Origin: Thereva unica
Taxonomy: Eukaryota; Arthropoda; Insecta; Diptera; Therevidae
Reading direction: 5' to 3'
DNA: 64,000 nucleotides
NCBI GenBank assembly: GCA_949987705.1
Contig: OX465283.1
Coordinates: 92,057,813-92,121,812, forward strand
Shown: positions 1 to 12,088 of the stretch, one piece after another
Numbering within the stretch: position 1 is the stretch's first letter
Layout: the number at the start of each line of letters is the position of its first letter
Translations under genes and position numbers: made by a program
Notes under the pieces: model-generated
Database searches by the model: none
What the model was told of the DNA's origin: nothing
Seen by the model: the letters and a program-made list of their open reading frames with translations, nothing else

Positions 1-289
1 TATTTGTTTGATTTCAGGACGTCGGCTCGACGTCGGCACTGGTTAATATAACTTGATAGTTGTCCGGTGCTAGTTGGGTTGTCGCTGTCATAAACATATG
101 TTAATCAAAATGCCCTAATGTCACAAAGATGCCTTCACAATCGTTACTTAAAGACTATCGATGCACAAGAGGAACAAGTCGTCGGTTTGGTTTTCGGGAA
201 GTGTGTGGTGTGTGTTGGTCTGTAGTATCTATTTGAATGGAAAATTTCAAGGTTCGCAATGCGGTATAGTTAATTTATACTTTGTCAGT
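1..289. other. unassigned flank
   Basis: I see no coding signal, terminal repeat or recognisable element here. A short open frame near 161-352 has no family features and runs into LINE family A sequence, so I do not call it a gene. Confidence 0.4.
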
Positions 290-787
290 TTAAGTCTATG
301 GTTAATTCATAGTCATTGCGATGTTAAGAGGGATATAAAGTTTTCTGGTTAAAGGATTTTTTTTGTTGTGTGAGAAGAATATACAATATTTGTTGACGGT
401 ATTCCTTAAGCATTTCTGTATACCAATTCTGTCGATTCTATCGGACAGGAACTGTACTTAACGGTATCGTTTACGAAGTCCAAAGTAACGCAAGTAAGTA
501 CAAGCCTCCTATGTGAAAGCGGCATGAATTCCAACTTCTTGACTCCGTCCATGGAGGGCGGTAAGCTGCAAATCGCGCGGGTCGTGTAGGTTTCTCAGAG
601 TGTAGAAGAAAAATTTCCTCTATACTGATTCCAGCCTACCGCTACTTACCTGAAATATAGGTTCCAAGATCGGACAAGCATATTCCAGAATTGGGCAGAC
701 GAGCGAACAGAAAAGAGTTTTTGGAGCCCAAACCTTATTGAATTGGTTGGTTCTTCTCCCTATAAAGCCAAGAACTTGGTGGTTAAA
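290..787 (-). pseudogene. LINE family A, 3' end of reverse transcriptase ORF (copy A2, part 1)
   Basis: This stretch aligns by eye, with many substitutions, to 15580-16145 of the better preserved family A copy in this window. That region encodes the end of the reverse transcriptase ORF and the start of the 3' UTR. Shared landmarks are the run around 540-640 (matching 15890-15990) and the run around 680-780 (matching 16040-16140). No long frame survives. The similarity stops abruptly near 787, where a family B LINE begins, and family A similarity resumes at 3629. The copy was therefore split by insertion B1, and about 780 bp of family A sequence is missing at the split. Confidence 0.75.
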
Positions 788-3428
788 TCCTGAAATTCCC
801 TACTCCTATGTCTCCCTTGCTGGCTTTACTATCCACAGAAATGACCGTGTTGGTCGCTGTGGAGGTGGCGTTGCTGTGTATGTCTCGTCTGTGCTTTCCT
901 CTAGAGTGATTTGTAAATCTAGAGATTCTCCATTTGAATTTGTTGCTGTGGAATTAAAATCTTCCGTTGATAAATGTGCTATTATAAGTGTATACTGTCC
1001 TCCCACTTTATTTGATCCTGTGGTTGCTGCTGAATTCCATACTGCTGTCTCTAATCTCTCTCGCCAGTATGTGAATATAGTTGTTGCTGGTGATTTCAAT
1101 GTTAACTTGTTAAAACAAAATGTTCAGGTGAAATCCCTTAATTATATGTTTGAGTCTCTGGACCTTCATGTTTTAAATAAACTCCCAACTTTTATGAATT
1201 GTCGTAATCCGTCGTTGCTTGATGTTCTCGCTGTTACGTCCGTCGACTCAGTGGTGAGGCACAGTCAAATTTCTAATCCGAGTTTTCTTGACCATGACAT
1301 CCTTTTTCTCTCTATCTCTTTCTCATTCCTACCTTCTTCTTCGCGTCCTTCCCTCTCTTACCGTGATTACAGTAACATCAATCCTGAGGGGCTTCTAACT
1401 GCTGTTTCTTCTCTACCTTGGTACGACATCTATTTCTCTACCTCTGTCGATGATAAGGTAGCTATCTTGTCTTCCTTCATCCAATCAGTGTACGATCAAT
1501 GTGTACCGCTTGTTACCCGTAGACTTAAAACTCCTTCCCATTGTCCATGGTTTTCTCGCGAGATTCGGGATTTGATAATCCAGCGCGAGTATATGTACCG
1601 GCGTTACCGTAGAACTAAAATTCGCAGCTACCTAATTGAGTACAAAGTGCTTCGCAATCGCATCAACCTCAAAGTCAAAGCTGCCAAACGTGTGTTTTAT
1701 GCTCGCAAGCTTAATCCTAACCTAGATCCGAAACGACTTTGGTCTAACCTTCGCTCGCTTGGTGTTCATTCTTCTGCATCTGACCCTTTTGATGTTGATG
1801 TTGAGCTCATAAACTCATCATTTATCCTCTCTCCCCCGAGATCTCTTTCACTAATTCCTCCTCCTCTGACTCACTCAGTCCCGGTAGCTTTTACTTCCGC
1901 TGTGTTGATTCTTTAGAAGTTCTTGAATCTCTACTGTCTATCTCCTCGAACAGTATCGGCTTTGATGGAATCTCTCCACGCTTTCTCAAAATCCTGTGTC
2001 CCGTAATTGCTGATCCCATCACTCATGTTTTTAACTATTGTCTTACTGCATCTGAATTCCTTTCGCTCTGGAAAAAGGCCATTGTGATTCCTTTACCCAA
2101 AAGACCGTCTCCATCTGATATATCTGATTTTCGTCCTATTAGCATCCTTCCCTTTCTTGCTAAAGCTTTTGAAAAAATTATTTTTACACAAGTGATGAGC
2201 CATCTTGAACGTAACAATTTTCTTTCTATCTTTCAATCTGGATTTCGTAAATCGCACAGTTGTGAAACTGCTATGTTAAGGGTTACAACTGATCTAAGGG
2301 CTACCATTGATCAGGGTAATATTGCATTTCTAGCTCTGCTCGACTTTTCTAAGGCTTTTGACTCGGTGGTCCATCCGCTCCTGTTGTCCAAACTTAATCA
2401 TCTCTATCAGTTCTCTTCCTCTGCCACGCGTCTTTTCTCCTCTCTTCTTTCTGATAGATTTCAATGTGTTCGGCACAACGGCAGAATATCCTCTCTTCTG
2501 CCGGTGCGTCTGGGTGTCCCTCAAGGCTCGATACTGGGTCCTCTTCTTTTCTCCCTGTATATTAATGATCTTCCCTCTGTCATTGACGGCTGTTCTTTTC
2601 ATATGTATGCTGATGATCTTCAGCTGTACAATTCTTTTCCTCCTAGTGATATTGTTTCCGGTACAGCAGTTATGAATAATATTTTATATCGTATCAGTGA
2701 ATGGAGCTCTAATAATTTCCTCAAACTTAATCCAATTAAATCCCAAGTACTGCTTATCAGCCAGCGTCCTATGTCCTCTGAATATACTCCTAATTTATTA
2801 GTAGAGGGTGTCCCTATTCCTGTCGTTGATTGTGTCAAGAGCCTTGGGATTTTTATCAATTGGAAGCTTTCCTGTTGTAATCATGTTTCCTTTATGCTGT
2901 CTAAGATATATGTTACCTTGCGAAAACTGTGGCTGTTCGCGGATCTGCTATCACCCTCTATCCGTGCCAAGCTTGTGAAATCCCTAATTCTGCCGCATTT
3001 TCTCTATGGCGCCCTTGTTTATATCTCTTGATTCGTCCTGTCTTCAACGACTCAGGGTCGCATTCAATGATTGTTTGAGATTTGTTTTTCACCTTCGTAG
3101 ATCCGATCATCTGTCGGGCGTGCAAAATTCACTACTCGGAAGTGGGCTCTTTCATTTTCTCAATGTCATGGCACTAACTCTCCTATATAAAATATTTTAC
3201 TCTAAGCGTCCTTGCTACCTCTCTGATTTCCTTGTCCCGATGAAGTCCTTGAGATCAGTTAAGTTGCTTATCCCTTTTCATCGTTCCATGGTTGGCATTC
3301 GTTCTTTCTTTGTGCATGCGATTAGACTTTGGAATAGACTTCCTATATCCATCCAAAAAATCAGCACAGACACAATGTTCAAAAAGCAGTCTTGTATATT
3401 TCTAAGCTCTCTTCCAGCTTCGCAGTAG
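788..3428 (+). pseudogene. endonuclease-reverse transcriptase ORF2 of LINE B1, frameshifted
   Basis: ORF2 of a LINE nicks the target with an APE-type endonuclease and copies its RNA by target-primed reverse transcription. The endonuclease part (788-1800) lacks its N-terminus but keeps GGGVAVYV near 860, AGDFNVNL near 1086 and the LDHD motif near 1288. The frame is lost around 1800. It continues as the RT from about 2084 with the LLDFSKAFDS block near 2338, GVPQGSILGPLLF near 2512 and the catalytic MYADDLQLY near 2601. A further shift near 3010 leads into the C-terminal region ending at 3428. At least two frameshifts make it non-functional. Jockey or CR1 clade cannot be decided by eye. Confidence 0.88.
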
Positions 3429-3628
3429 TACTACTACTCTACTGTTCTTAGCTTACCTAGCTCTATCGTATTTTCTTAATCTCTTACTTCTTTCAATTTC
3501 TTCACTTCTCTATATTAAGCTAGTTGTAAGAATTTATGGATTATTTTCCGTTTGCTTTGTACTCTAAAAGATTGTTATCTTGTGTACTCTGTCCAATAAA
3601 TAATAATAATTAATTAATTTTAACTTTG
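788..3628 (+). mobile_element. 5'-truncated non-LTR retrotransposon, family B (copy B1)
   Basis: This is a LINE of the Jockey/CR1-like group, truncated at its 5' end within the endonuclease domain and ending in a short (TAA)n-type tail near 3590-3615. Family A sequence lies on both sides. Its protein is clearly related to copy B2 (22315-25972, minus strand), which has the same kind of ATTATT tail. I saw no clear target-site duplication. The mismatch between the two family A flanks suggests a deletion at or after insertion. Confidence 0.85.
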
Positions 3629-3929
3629 GTGGATTGGAGTAAGATAGGATTTTTTCCATATCTTAGGGAACTTTCTTGTCGATAAGGGTTTGTTAAAGAT
3701 AAGATGAAGGGAACCAAAATTTGATTAGAGGCAGGTTGTTATAACAATGACCCCTATTGATATCGAGATCGTTTATACCGGTTATCACACCATCAACAAA
3801 TAGAGTTACACCACTTATGAAAGCGTTAGTGTCAGTGTGCGTACTTGTTGGCCAGTGTGAATTTGTCAGCACACAAATAGCAAAATTTCTTGGGGACATA
3901 AATATTGTTTTCTGCCGTTTGCCACAGTC
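3629..3929 (-). pseudogene. LINE family A reverse transcriptase fragment (copy A2, part 2)
   Basis: The sequence resumes family A where B1 ends and aligns with 16930-17290, the N-terminal part of the RT region. On the minus strand it still reads GINDLDINRGH near 3760, matching GINNLDINKGH in copy A1. Frames are broken. The similarity fades at about 3929. Confidence 0.75.
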
Positions 3930-4029
3930 AAAGAAGAACATAGAGAAGAATAGAGGGTCCTATACTTCTCTGAGTTGAACTCACAAGCAGGATTGGGAGG
4001 ATCTGCAGCGTCTGGAAGAGTTCGTAGGG

Positions 4030-5515
4030 CTCGCAAGAGCTGCTATTGCCCAGCACTGGGCAGCCCGAGGACCTCGATAGCCTAGGGAGTAATGCGTAGG
4101 CTACCATACCAGAGATCCCGCGTCCCGGCCAGCCCACGGTCCTTCGACTTTTCCACTTTCGCACCTACATAACTTTCCTTCTTTCCACTTCGCTCTTTCA
4201 ATTCCTGATTCCTCCTGTCATAGCCTTCCTTAGCCCTTTCCCGCTCCACCAACGCGCATGTCATCGGTTGGCTGATGAGATTCAACTCGTTTCAGGAGTC
4301 CTAACACTCCAGCGAGTTGTTTCTCGATGCCCTGATGTCAAAGTCGCGATAGTAATGGCAGCGAGCAATAATAACAAGAGTGATTAGGTAGAGCTCAAGG
4401 ACAAGTAAAAGAGTTAAAGATAGGAAAGATGAGATAAACAATAACATTAAGTAAAAATTCTAAAAAAAAAAATAACAAACGCGCGATGAAGATATACATA
4501 TTTGATGCAAAAAGCACAAGAGATGAAAGAAACCGAAGATGTTCCTTGTTTCCCCTGTTGGAATGTTTACATTCAAATGAAAGTAAAATTGGAACAGAGC
4601 ACGTGCAGTCGGTATAAATTGTGAGAATGCATGCGTGTTGGTACAGCATTTGAGTTACTTGATTACACTTGTATAGTCAGTAAACAAAGCGGGAATCGTG
4701 CGATTTTTACTTATTATATCTTCATGGCTTGTGGTCAAACTTCTAGCTTACTTGCTACCTTAATTAATTAGTATATGCTGTAGATTGAGCTGCACGTACC
4801 AAAGTTCCGCTAAAGTTCTTGACATCTTGTTTGGCAAATCTAACATACACACTTTTATAATCACAATATATTGACTTTATATCACCAGCGAGCAATAATA
4901 ATTAAATATAAATCACACTTTTAAATCACTTTTATATCACTTTTATAACTCAGAATTGCCCAGAGCCAGCCTCTGTCGGGCGCGTCGCGGCCGGCTCCTA
5001 AAGCCAAAACTTTTTATAATTTAAAATTAAACACAAATTAATAATTTACCGATCACAAAGACGAATATTTTACAAATACAAGTGTAAATAATTACTTAAA
5101 AGCCGATTTTGACGACATTAAATTGAGAACTGTCAAAATATTTCCAGTTCACATTCCAGTCACTTTGTATCTTGCTTTCGCACACTTTGCGTATTGTGTG
5201 AAAGTAATTCCGCCTTCTTTTATCATAAATATTACTTCTTTGATATTTTCACCTTTTCACTCGCATTGAACTTTTAATCAGCTGATTTCAATGGCAATGA
5301 AACTTTTGTAAAAATTTATTCTAGCTCATCACTCTTATTATTATTCCTCGCTGGTAATGGTTGGGAGTAGGTGGACTAAAAAATATCGCGGGTAGGTTGT
5401 GGTGGCAGTTCTTTCCTCCCCGACTGGATCTGCTGTTCGACAATGCACTCTATACGAAGAAAATAGCCTGTCAACAATATAAGAGGCCTTGACTGAGACT
5501 CTACTGTATCAAAGT
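4030..5515 (+). repeat. tRNA-like SINE (copy S1), interrupted by a TIR element
   Basis: The head (about 4050-4135) has an A-box-like stretch TAGCCTAGGGAG and a weak B-box region, so it is probably tRNA-derived. The body matches 54470-54860 and, inverted, 54876-55080, through the shared core CATCGGTTGG-TGATGAGATTCAACT and the end ACTCTATACGAA. The copy is cut at 4358 and resumes at 5354, with a 995-bp element between. The SINE call rests on three copies in this window plus the tRNA-like head. The tRNA of origin is not resolved. Confidence 0.65.
4359..5353. mobile_element. non-autonomous TIR element with CAGCGAG ends, inserted in SINE S1
   Basis: The left end CAGCGAGCAATAATAA and the right end (reverse complement) CAGCGAGGAATAATAA form imperfect inverted repeats of about 28 bp. 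Both sides carry the direct repeat GTAATGG (4352-4358 and 5354-5360). The SINE reads continuously if the element and one repeat are ignored. A second left-end sequence (CAGCGAGCAATAATAATT) lies inside at 4886. There is no coding capacity. CAG-type ends would suit a hAT-like element, but the visible duplication is 7 bp, not 8. Confidence 0.8.
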
Positions 5516-8500
5516 GAATAGTATTGCTAGCCTTCTCTCTAGCACAATCTTTAATAACATATTAAATATAGAAAATATTAGCCACGTAGTTCAACAAAGA
5601 ATTTTATTGAAACTCTGATATTGTATACAAGTCGCTATTTTTTTTATATTGAGTACTTTTTACTCATTCAAAAGTACTGGTTTCCTTGAGAGTTGATGTT
5701 GATGAGTACTTTTTTGACATTTCTGCGAATTACCTTAGCGTATGCATTATTCGATTTTCAGATGCAACAGATTACAAACACTTATGTAGCTTATATCCGG
5801 AGTAAAAGTACCCACAGTGTGAACAATTGCCTGCCACACGCTATGCACGCTACCGTTACAGGCAAGAAATTCTAAAACTGTTCCCGCCAAAGGTATGCAC
5901 GCCTCTTTTACAGATATAAATATTCGTAATCAATCATTCCAAAGAACCAAAGGCGAGTGTCACTTTGCTAAGTGGTTACCCAACTAAGTACTTACAATGT
6001 CCAATGCTGCTTGGCCTTCTGAATATGCTTATTAATGACACCCTTTATATTTTAAAGCCCCAATTTTTCTTCTTTAATAAAAAAAACTGTAAGCGTACCG
6101 TGCTTCGTTTGGATTTGAACTATTCCGCTCGTGCCTGAAGATAAATAGAAATTTTACTCATGCGTCTAAGGTTGTTGCGGGTCCAATGCAGGCGTTTCGA
6201 TTCTGTCTGTGCATGTTGCAGGTTAAGAACGGGTGAGTCTTATTTTTACTTAGGCGTACCGTGGATGTTTCGGGGTTTGACGTTGTGCGTGACTGTTTCA
6301 GGGTAAGAACGGACGAGTCTGATTTTTACTCGGTGTGGGATTTAAACTCAAATCTATAAAAACCCATTTACAACCCCCGCACAAATTGGAGCTATTCCAT
6401 CTGTCTAGAATCTACATTTGTACAACAGATAGAAAAGCATACTAATTTCTGTGCTATAAAAGAGCTCCAATAGGCGTATGGAAGGCATTTTTCTGCCTCA
6501 ATTAAGAAAAGTTTAGAGATCTTTAAAGCCCTTAACTGCGACAGAAAAATACTTATTATGTGTATAGTCTTTATATGAAAAATATTCACGCCTCAGATAA
6601 ACTTAGCTTGAATTCTCACTCGTATGCAAGTTGTACTCGGTACTCGATTCTACCCTATAAGTACTTATGAGTAAAAGTACTACCTCAAGTATCGAGTACT
6701 GATATGAGTAGAATCCAAAGCCATCATACTCACATCAATAAGGAATCGAGTACCGATTCCACAAACCTATGATTGAGTTCATTCTTTAAGCAGTCTGCTG
6801 ATCCATAATCGTAGGGGTTAGCGATAGACATATTCGATTTAGCGTTTAAGAGAAGTTTGAAATTCAACATTTCATTTATAATGAAGTTTGTAAGGGCTGT
6901 TCCAATTTGTCTCGACTTAAGTCGCCGTTAAATGTCTATTTTGACTGGGTATAAAAAGTCTGTGCACCTCTGTGTAGAACGTCTGAATGTGACTCGATGT
7001 GATCTATTTAACACGATCGGTATACTCAATTTATACGAAAATTGTTCCAACAATACATCTTTTGTCGAGCTAAGCTTACTACTGGACATTGCACCAGGAC
7101 TTGAACGGCACGACGGACTGGTAGTATAAAGGGTGACACAATAAATGGTCTGAAAGGGTTAAACTGAATGTGTTGCTGTGCCCCTTGAGATTCATGGGTT
7201 GGGTTTAGGTGGGTGATGGTGCGCTCATACAAAGAGTATTTTTATCGTCGTACCTCCAAAGTCCTGTTACATTCTAACTGTAGGGAACAGAACAATTATA
7301 GGTAGATGCGGTTACTCTAAAATTTAGGCCGCTTAACGACGCTTACATAGCTGATTCTGTTTTCACAATGCCCTTGGAACATAATAAAGAAGAATGGCTC
7401 CATAAACAATGACTAAATGAATGTATTTTTGGCGTTAACTTGTGTCGTGCCTTTCTTTAAAAGCCGGTATAATATATTTAATATTATAGCAGTAATTTCT
7501 TGGTAAAAGAAGGCCAAACTCTTCATTGAGATCAAAACCCTGTCATACAATCCAGGATGACCACATATAAAACTTTTCACTCGCACAACTGAAATGATTC
7601 GCTGACTTGTCACTAGATTTTCTATAAATATACCGAGATGTATATGTAACGTCAAAAGCAAGAATTTTCCACTCTCAAATTTTACTCTTATACAATGAGT
7701 TTAAAGCGTTCCGTCAATAAAGCCATTTCCTAAGGGAATATCTGAAGGGTTGAAATTTTTAATGGCCGGCAATTAAAACAAATCCACGTGTTTTATTGGA
7801 GGTTTTAATGAACCTGATAAGACCATTTTTCTCCACAGATAACAACCGATTTCTACAAGGCCATATCCACCGAATTACTTCCGTCCACGTAGGAAAGGGA
7901 AAGAAACCTACACAGAAGTTTCCAAGGCACAAAACTGTTTAATTTCATTGGAAACCTTCTACGGGTCCCACCACCACCACCACCGCCGCCACCTGCTAAA
8001 AAAGAAGGTCCACTTACCCCACTAACATTAGAGGTACGGGTAGATGACATAAAGGCGAGATTTATAGGCGAGAAATTTTTAAGTCACAAACGGAATTATG
8101 GCCTGTTCGTTTGTTGCGGGCGTAATTAGTGCGTTTTGTCTTAATTACTTTTTTGCTAATGGCGGCTATAAAATGTGGTTGGTTGCCTGAGCTGAAATTA
8201 CGTGTTTGTAAATGTGCAAGAAAAGTAGCTCACCACTGGTGAAAATTTCACCCATAAAAGAGCATTTTAGTTTTATAATCCTTTCGTGGGCGCTCCAGAT
8301 ACTTTTTTATCAGCTTTAATGGCTTTCATATGTCTCGTTTTAAGGAACCACTTCTTAGTCTTTTAATACCCTCGAAATAACAATAAAAGCACTAAATTAG
8401 AGGATATCTTCTTACAATGAAGTTGTACCGAATTTTGGGATGGATCGCTTTATAGAAAAGTGTTGTTTTTCAATATTAGCGCAGTTGGTGCATTATATGT

Positions 8501-8784
8501 TACAATATTTCACAGGCATTTAACCTTAATTGAACTATTGTAATATTTTACTGTGCAAAAATGTTCGTTTGGACGGGTTCCACTAGGTGATAGTTAAAAT
8601 AAAGCAAAATCATTTTTGGATGGTGTTACTGTATTGGTTTCAAAAGAGTTATAACTACGCGAACTATGTTGATAATCCCCACCTCCCCATTCATCTACAA
8701 AGTTTCTGAGGAACGCTCCAGGAAGTGAATTTTCTAAATACCGTCATCAAGTACGCATTATGAGTAACTATATATGTACATACC
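5516..8784. other. unassigned region with degenerate short repeats
   Basis: I see no gene. A diverged tandem duplication of about 79 bp lies near 6210-6335 (CAGG-TAAGAACGG units). A CCACCACCACC microsatellite lies at 7970-7995. GAGTACT-rich stretches lie near 5650-5710 and 6620-6760. Open frames in this region are short and lack family features. Confidence 0.45.
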
Positions 8785-8835
8785 ATCGTTTCTCAACCTT
8801 TTTAAAGTCGCAACCCATTAAAAGCCTAAAAAAAT
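8785..8835 (+). repeat. possible hAT-type terminal fragment
   Basis: The stretch GTTTCTCAACCTTTTTAAAG followed by TCGCAACCCATTAAAAG resembles the end sequence common to many hAT elements (TTCTCAACCTTTTT-GTCGCGACCC). I found no partner end or target duplication. Confidence 0.3.
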
Positions 8836-10564
8836 GAAATAAAAGAAAGCGGGTGTCTGTATCGCGGATACAGACAAATGACGCGAATGCGATAATTCCA
8901 ATTGCAAGGATTTAACAAAAAGTATTGCTTTTTAATATGTTTCTCACTTGAACAAGCAATAAAATTCTGTAAGGCCTAGAAAGGAAACAGTTTCATCATA
9001 AAATTAACAATAAACAAAAACAATAAAACAGCGAAGTTTATGTTCAAAATAATACGTACAGTATACTAGCATGTGTAGGTAGAGACACCCTGCACTGGTT
9101 CTCATAGCAGTCGAACAATTAACTGTGTATTTATCTTCGTATGAGATATGCTGACAAAATACACAAATGATTGGGAAGAAATAATAACATACAATGTTTA
9201 ATTCTTTGCGTTTGCTATCTTCATCTTCCGAACTACTAAACCACAACTCAGCAGAATTTAACATCTTGTGCGACTCTCAGTCCACCAACTGAAAAACGAG
9301 ACGGCAACGATATATACATGCGACTGTCATATGACTCGACTTTCAGCACAGGGTCCTAATACTCTATATCTATCTCCCTTTAATTCTTGTTGTCTCTTCT
9401 ATGCATTGTCCGGCCAAATCTTTCAAACAAATAGTGATCCCGATAGCTCCTTACTTCCATTATACTGCTTACCCCCACGGTATTAACTAGGGCATGATTA
9501 ATTTGCTGCCTGTGCAGTTCAGTATTATTGTTAGCTAGTTTTGAAAGTTTACACTATCTATTCAATATTCACTGCAAAACACAACTTTTTCTTAAAACTC
9601 TCTAGTACTATTTGTTTTGGGTAATTAATTAAGTTTACAAATGCCCACGCCGCGGTGTTCCTAGGTACCTTCAAATGCCTGAGATTTTTTTAATGTTTCA
9701 GAAACGATCAAATTTAAGCAATCAAGACAATGCGCACACGTCTGTGAAAATGGTTTCAAAATGGCATGGTCAACATACTCGTATTTCTACACCAAACTCA
9801 TACATTTCCCTTGGACCCTTTTCAACAAATAAGAAAGAAATGAACCAACTTCGATAATTAATTTACTAATGAGCAAATATTACCATCATCATCTTACCTC
9901 TAACCCATATCGGCCCAGCTGGATCTTTAGCTAGATTTTCATTCTACGTAAAGAATCCCCCCCCCCCTTTCACGACTTTCCGCTGAGAAATGTGGAAGCG
10001 GGGGGCTACGGAGATGCTTTGCCGATACGCGAGCGGAGTCCATAATTCATTCCACCATTTCGTTTTGAGACCTGGAGTCGGGAAGGAATTCCATCCCTTG
10101 AAAAATTTCGATTAATTTAGTTGACAGTCCAGTACGTGGCTGCGACTTCTGTGTAACTGACTAACATTCAGCTGCTATTAAAATTGACAGTTGAATGAAT
10201 TTAGCCCGGCGCAAGATGATCTCGAAGAAAAATATGTCACCCGGCCTGGGTTAGCTACTGAAACAACGTATGAGCGTTCTTAAGTGTTGGCTGACATAAC
10301 TGGGCTGGGTAAGTTGGTGGATTTCACGTTAATATTAATGATGGAATCGCTACTAGTTTATGTGATTGGGGATGTAAAAAATACCTGGAAATGAAGAAGT
10401 GTAAGATGCCAGTCTAGAGATGGTGATCGATACCTTCGTTATGTACTAGGCATTAATAATAGGAAAATGCCATTCCACAGATGCTGATGGAAAAGGCTAG
10501 AAATATTTTACTCAGCTTCAATGTCTGGTAGAAGAAATGGAATTTTAAATTGTATTTTTAAAAT
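8836..10564. other. unassigned flank of the copia element
   Basis: No coding or repeat structure is recognised apart from a poly-C run at 9958-9970. Short open frames near 9004-9264 and 9268-9486 have no family features. Confidence 0.4.
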
Positions 10565-10752
10565 TGTTGTTACGGAATTAGCATTAGAAACACTCATCCC
10601 CTGTTACTGTACATATAATAATTGAGTTGTCTGTTTCCTAGTTTATGATCTATTTACCTTAGCTTGAATTGCTAATATTTTGTTAGTTAATTAAAATAAA
10701 TTATCTGTCGTTAATTGCACCTACATACGCTCTCGAGTTTTTATTTTCAACA
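10565..10752 (+). repeat. copia 5' LTR
   Basis: This 188-bp LTR is bounded by TGTTG...CAACA. Its partner is at 42712-42899. AATAAA near 10690 could serve polyadenylation. The promoter is not located. Confidence 0.93.
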
Positions 10753-10756
10753 AAGT

Positions 10757-10768
10757 TTATGGGCCCAG
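10757..10768 (+). promoter_or_regulatory. copia primer-binding site, initiator-tRNA anticodon-arm type
   Basis: TTATGGGCCCAG lies 4 bp after the 5' LTR and is complementary to the anticodon stem-loop of eukaryotic initiator tRNA-Met. Copia-like elements are known to prime from a half tRNA cleaved there, so this is the expected site rather than an acceptor-end site. Confidence 0.8.
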
Positions 10769-10837
10769 GTGCCAACTAAATAAAAAATTATTATATAAAA
10801 CTCAATAAAGAATAAAAAGATTTTCAATATAATAAAA

Positions 10838-11574
10838 ATGAGTAACATAACCACAAGAACTGAAGCGTTAGGAAAATGCAATTTTGATACCTGGAAGATT
10901 CAAATGGAGGCACTACTGATAAAGAATGATACGTGGAACTGCGTATGTGGAAAAAATAAGTGTCCCAATTTGATCGCGGGAGCGGAAGAGTCCCAAGAGG
11001 GGATAACGGAGTGGGAAGAAGCAGACAGGAAGGCACGGTCGGATTTAATTTTGTCAATAAGTCCAACGGAATTGAAGCAGGTTAAATACTGCATAACATC
11101 TAATGAGGTGTAGGTCAAGCTTCACTCCATATATCAGTCCAAGGGACCAGCAAGGAAAGCTGCATTGCTCAAGAAATTGATATTATGCAAGTTACAGGAT
11201 GGTATGGATTTATTAAGGAATCTGGCAGATTTTTTTGATGTAGTCGACAAATTAGCGGATATGCGAATACGAATCAATAACGATTTGGTAATGTTGTTAT
11301 TTAGTCTTCCTCACTCCTTTGATATGTATTGCCAAACCCCGAAGCACGAAGGTAAAAATTATGGAAGAATGTAATGCAAGAAAGTCACAAGGTGGTGACA
11401 CTACGAAGGCGCTATTTGTAAGCAAGAAGGAAAAGAGCGAAAACTCATGCAAAAAGGAAGCATCATATCGACAGAAACGAAGATTTCCATTTGAATGTCA
11501 TCGATGCAGAAAGACTGGCCACAAAGCTCAATTCTACCAAACAAAGGAACAGAAATCACAAGAGTATGTGTAGA
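10838..11574 (+). pseudogene. copia gag (capsid and nucleocapsid), broken
   Basis: Gag packages the element RNA into virus-like particles. The N-terminal part (10838-11110) is open and has the copia-type FDTWKIQMEALL segment followed by an acidic stretch. A TAG stop closes it at 11111. The same frame continues through PARKAALLKKL and LADMRIRINND to about 11374, then shifts to another frame holding the zinc knuckle at about 11492. In the knuckle the first Cys, second Cys and His are present (CHRCRKTGH), but the final Cys position is Tyr, so metal binding is probably lost. A stop codon, a frameshift and the knuckle mutation make it a pseudogene. Confidence 0.85.
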
Positions 11575-12060
11575 TGTAGAGCCATCTGCGGAAAAGCGGG
11601 AGGAGTTCACCTTCATGCAGAATACTTGCAGCCCTGATAGTAGTTGGTGTCTTGACAGCGGGTGTACATCTCATATGGCTGATTTAGGAGATAGTTTTGA
11701 TAGCATAACTAAAATAACTAAACCGTTAAATTTAGCCAATGGAGATTCCGTGGAAATAAAAGGTATTGGAGAAAAGAATGATGGATAATGGTAAAAAAAT
11801 CAACCTAGTCAAATTTACATATGTGATGTATGTACCCGGTTTGAGAACCAATTTGCTGTCTACGTAAAAAATCACTAATAAGGGATACGATGTATTATTT
11901 ACTAACGAAAACGCGAAAATTATGACACAATCTGGAAAGACGGTAGCGATAGCTTGTAGGCAGGGCGATTTTTTTTTTTTGCGTAAAGATAAAGATAACA
12001 ACGATAGAGTATACTTCATGCAGAATAATTATCAATCAGAAATAATGAAATTTTTTTTTC
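11575..12060 (+). pseudogene. copia aspartic protease region
   Basis: The frame contains SSWCLDSGCTSHM at about 11640-11680. Its D-S-G triplet is the catalytic motif of copia proteases, which cleave the Gag-Pol polyprotein. Protease-type strands follow (LANGDSVEIKGIG) to about 11785, where the frame breaks. Weak copia similarity continues to about 12060 (NDRVYFMQ near 12003). LINE C1 then interrupts the pol region just before the GAG-pre-integrase domain. Confidence 0.82.
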
Positions 12061-12088
12061 TTTTATGTGGCAGTGCTAAGCTCAGGAG

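Noticed and set aside
7853..8050. glycine-rich protein on the minus strand
   Set aside because: The Gly run comes from a CCACCACC microsatellite. No start context or homology is visible.
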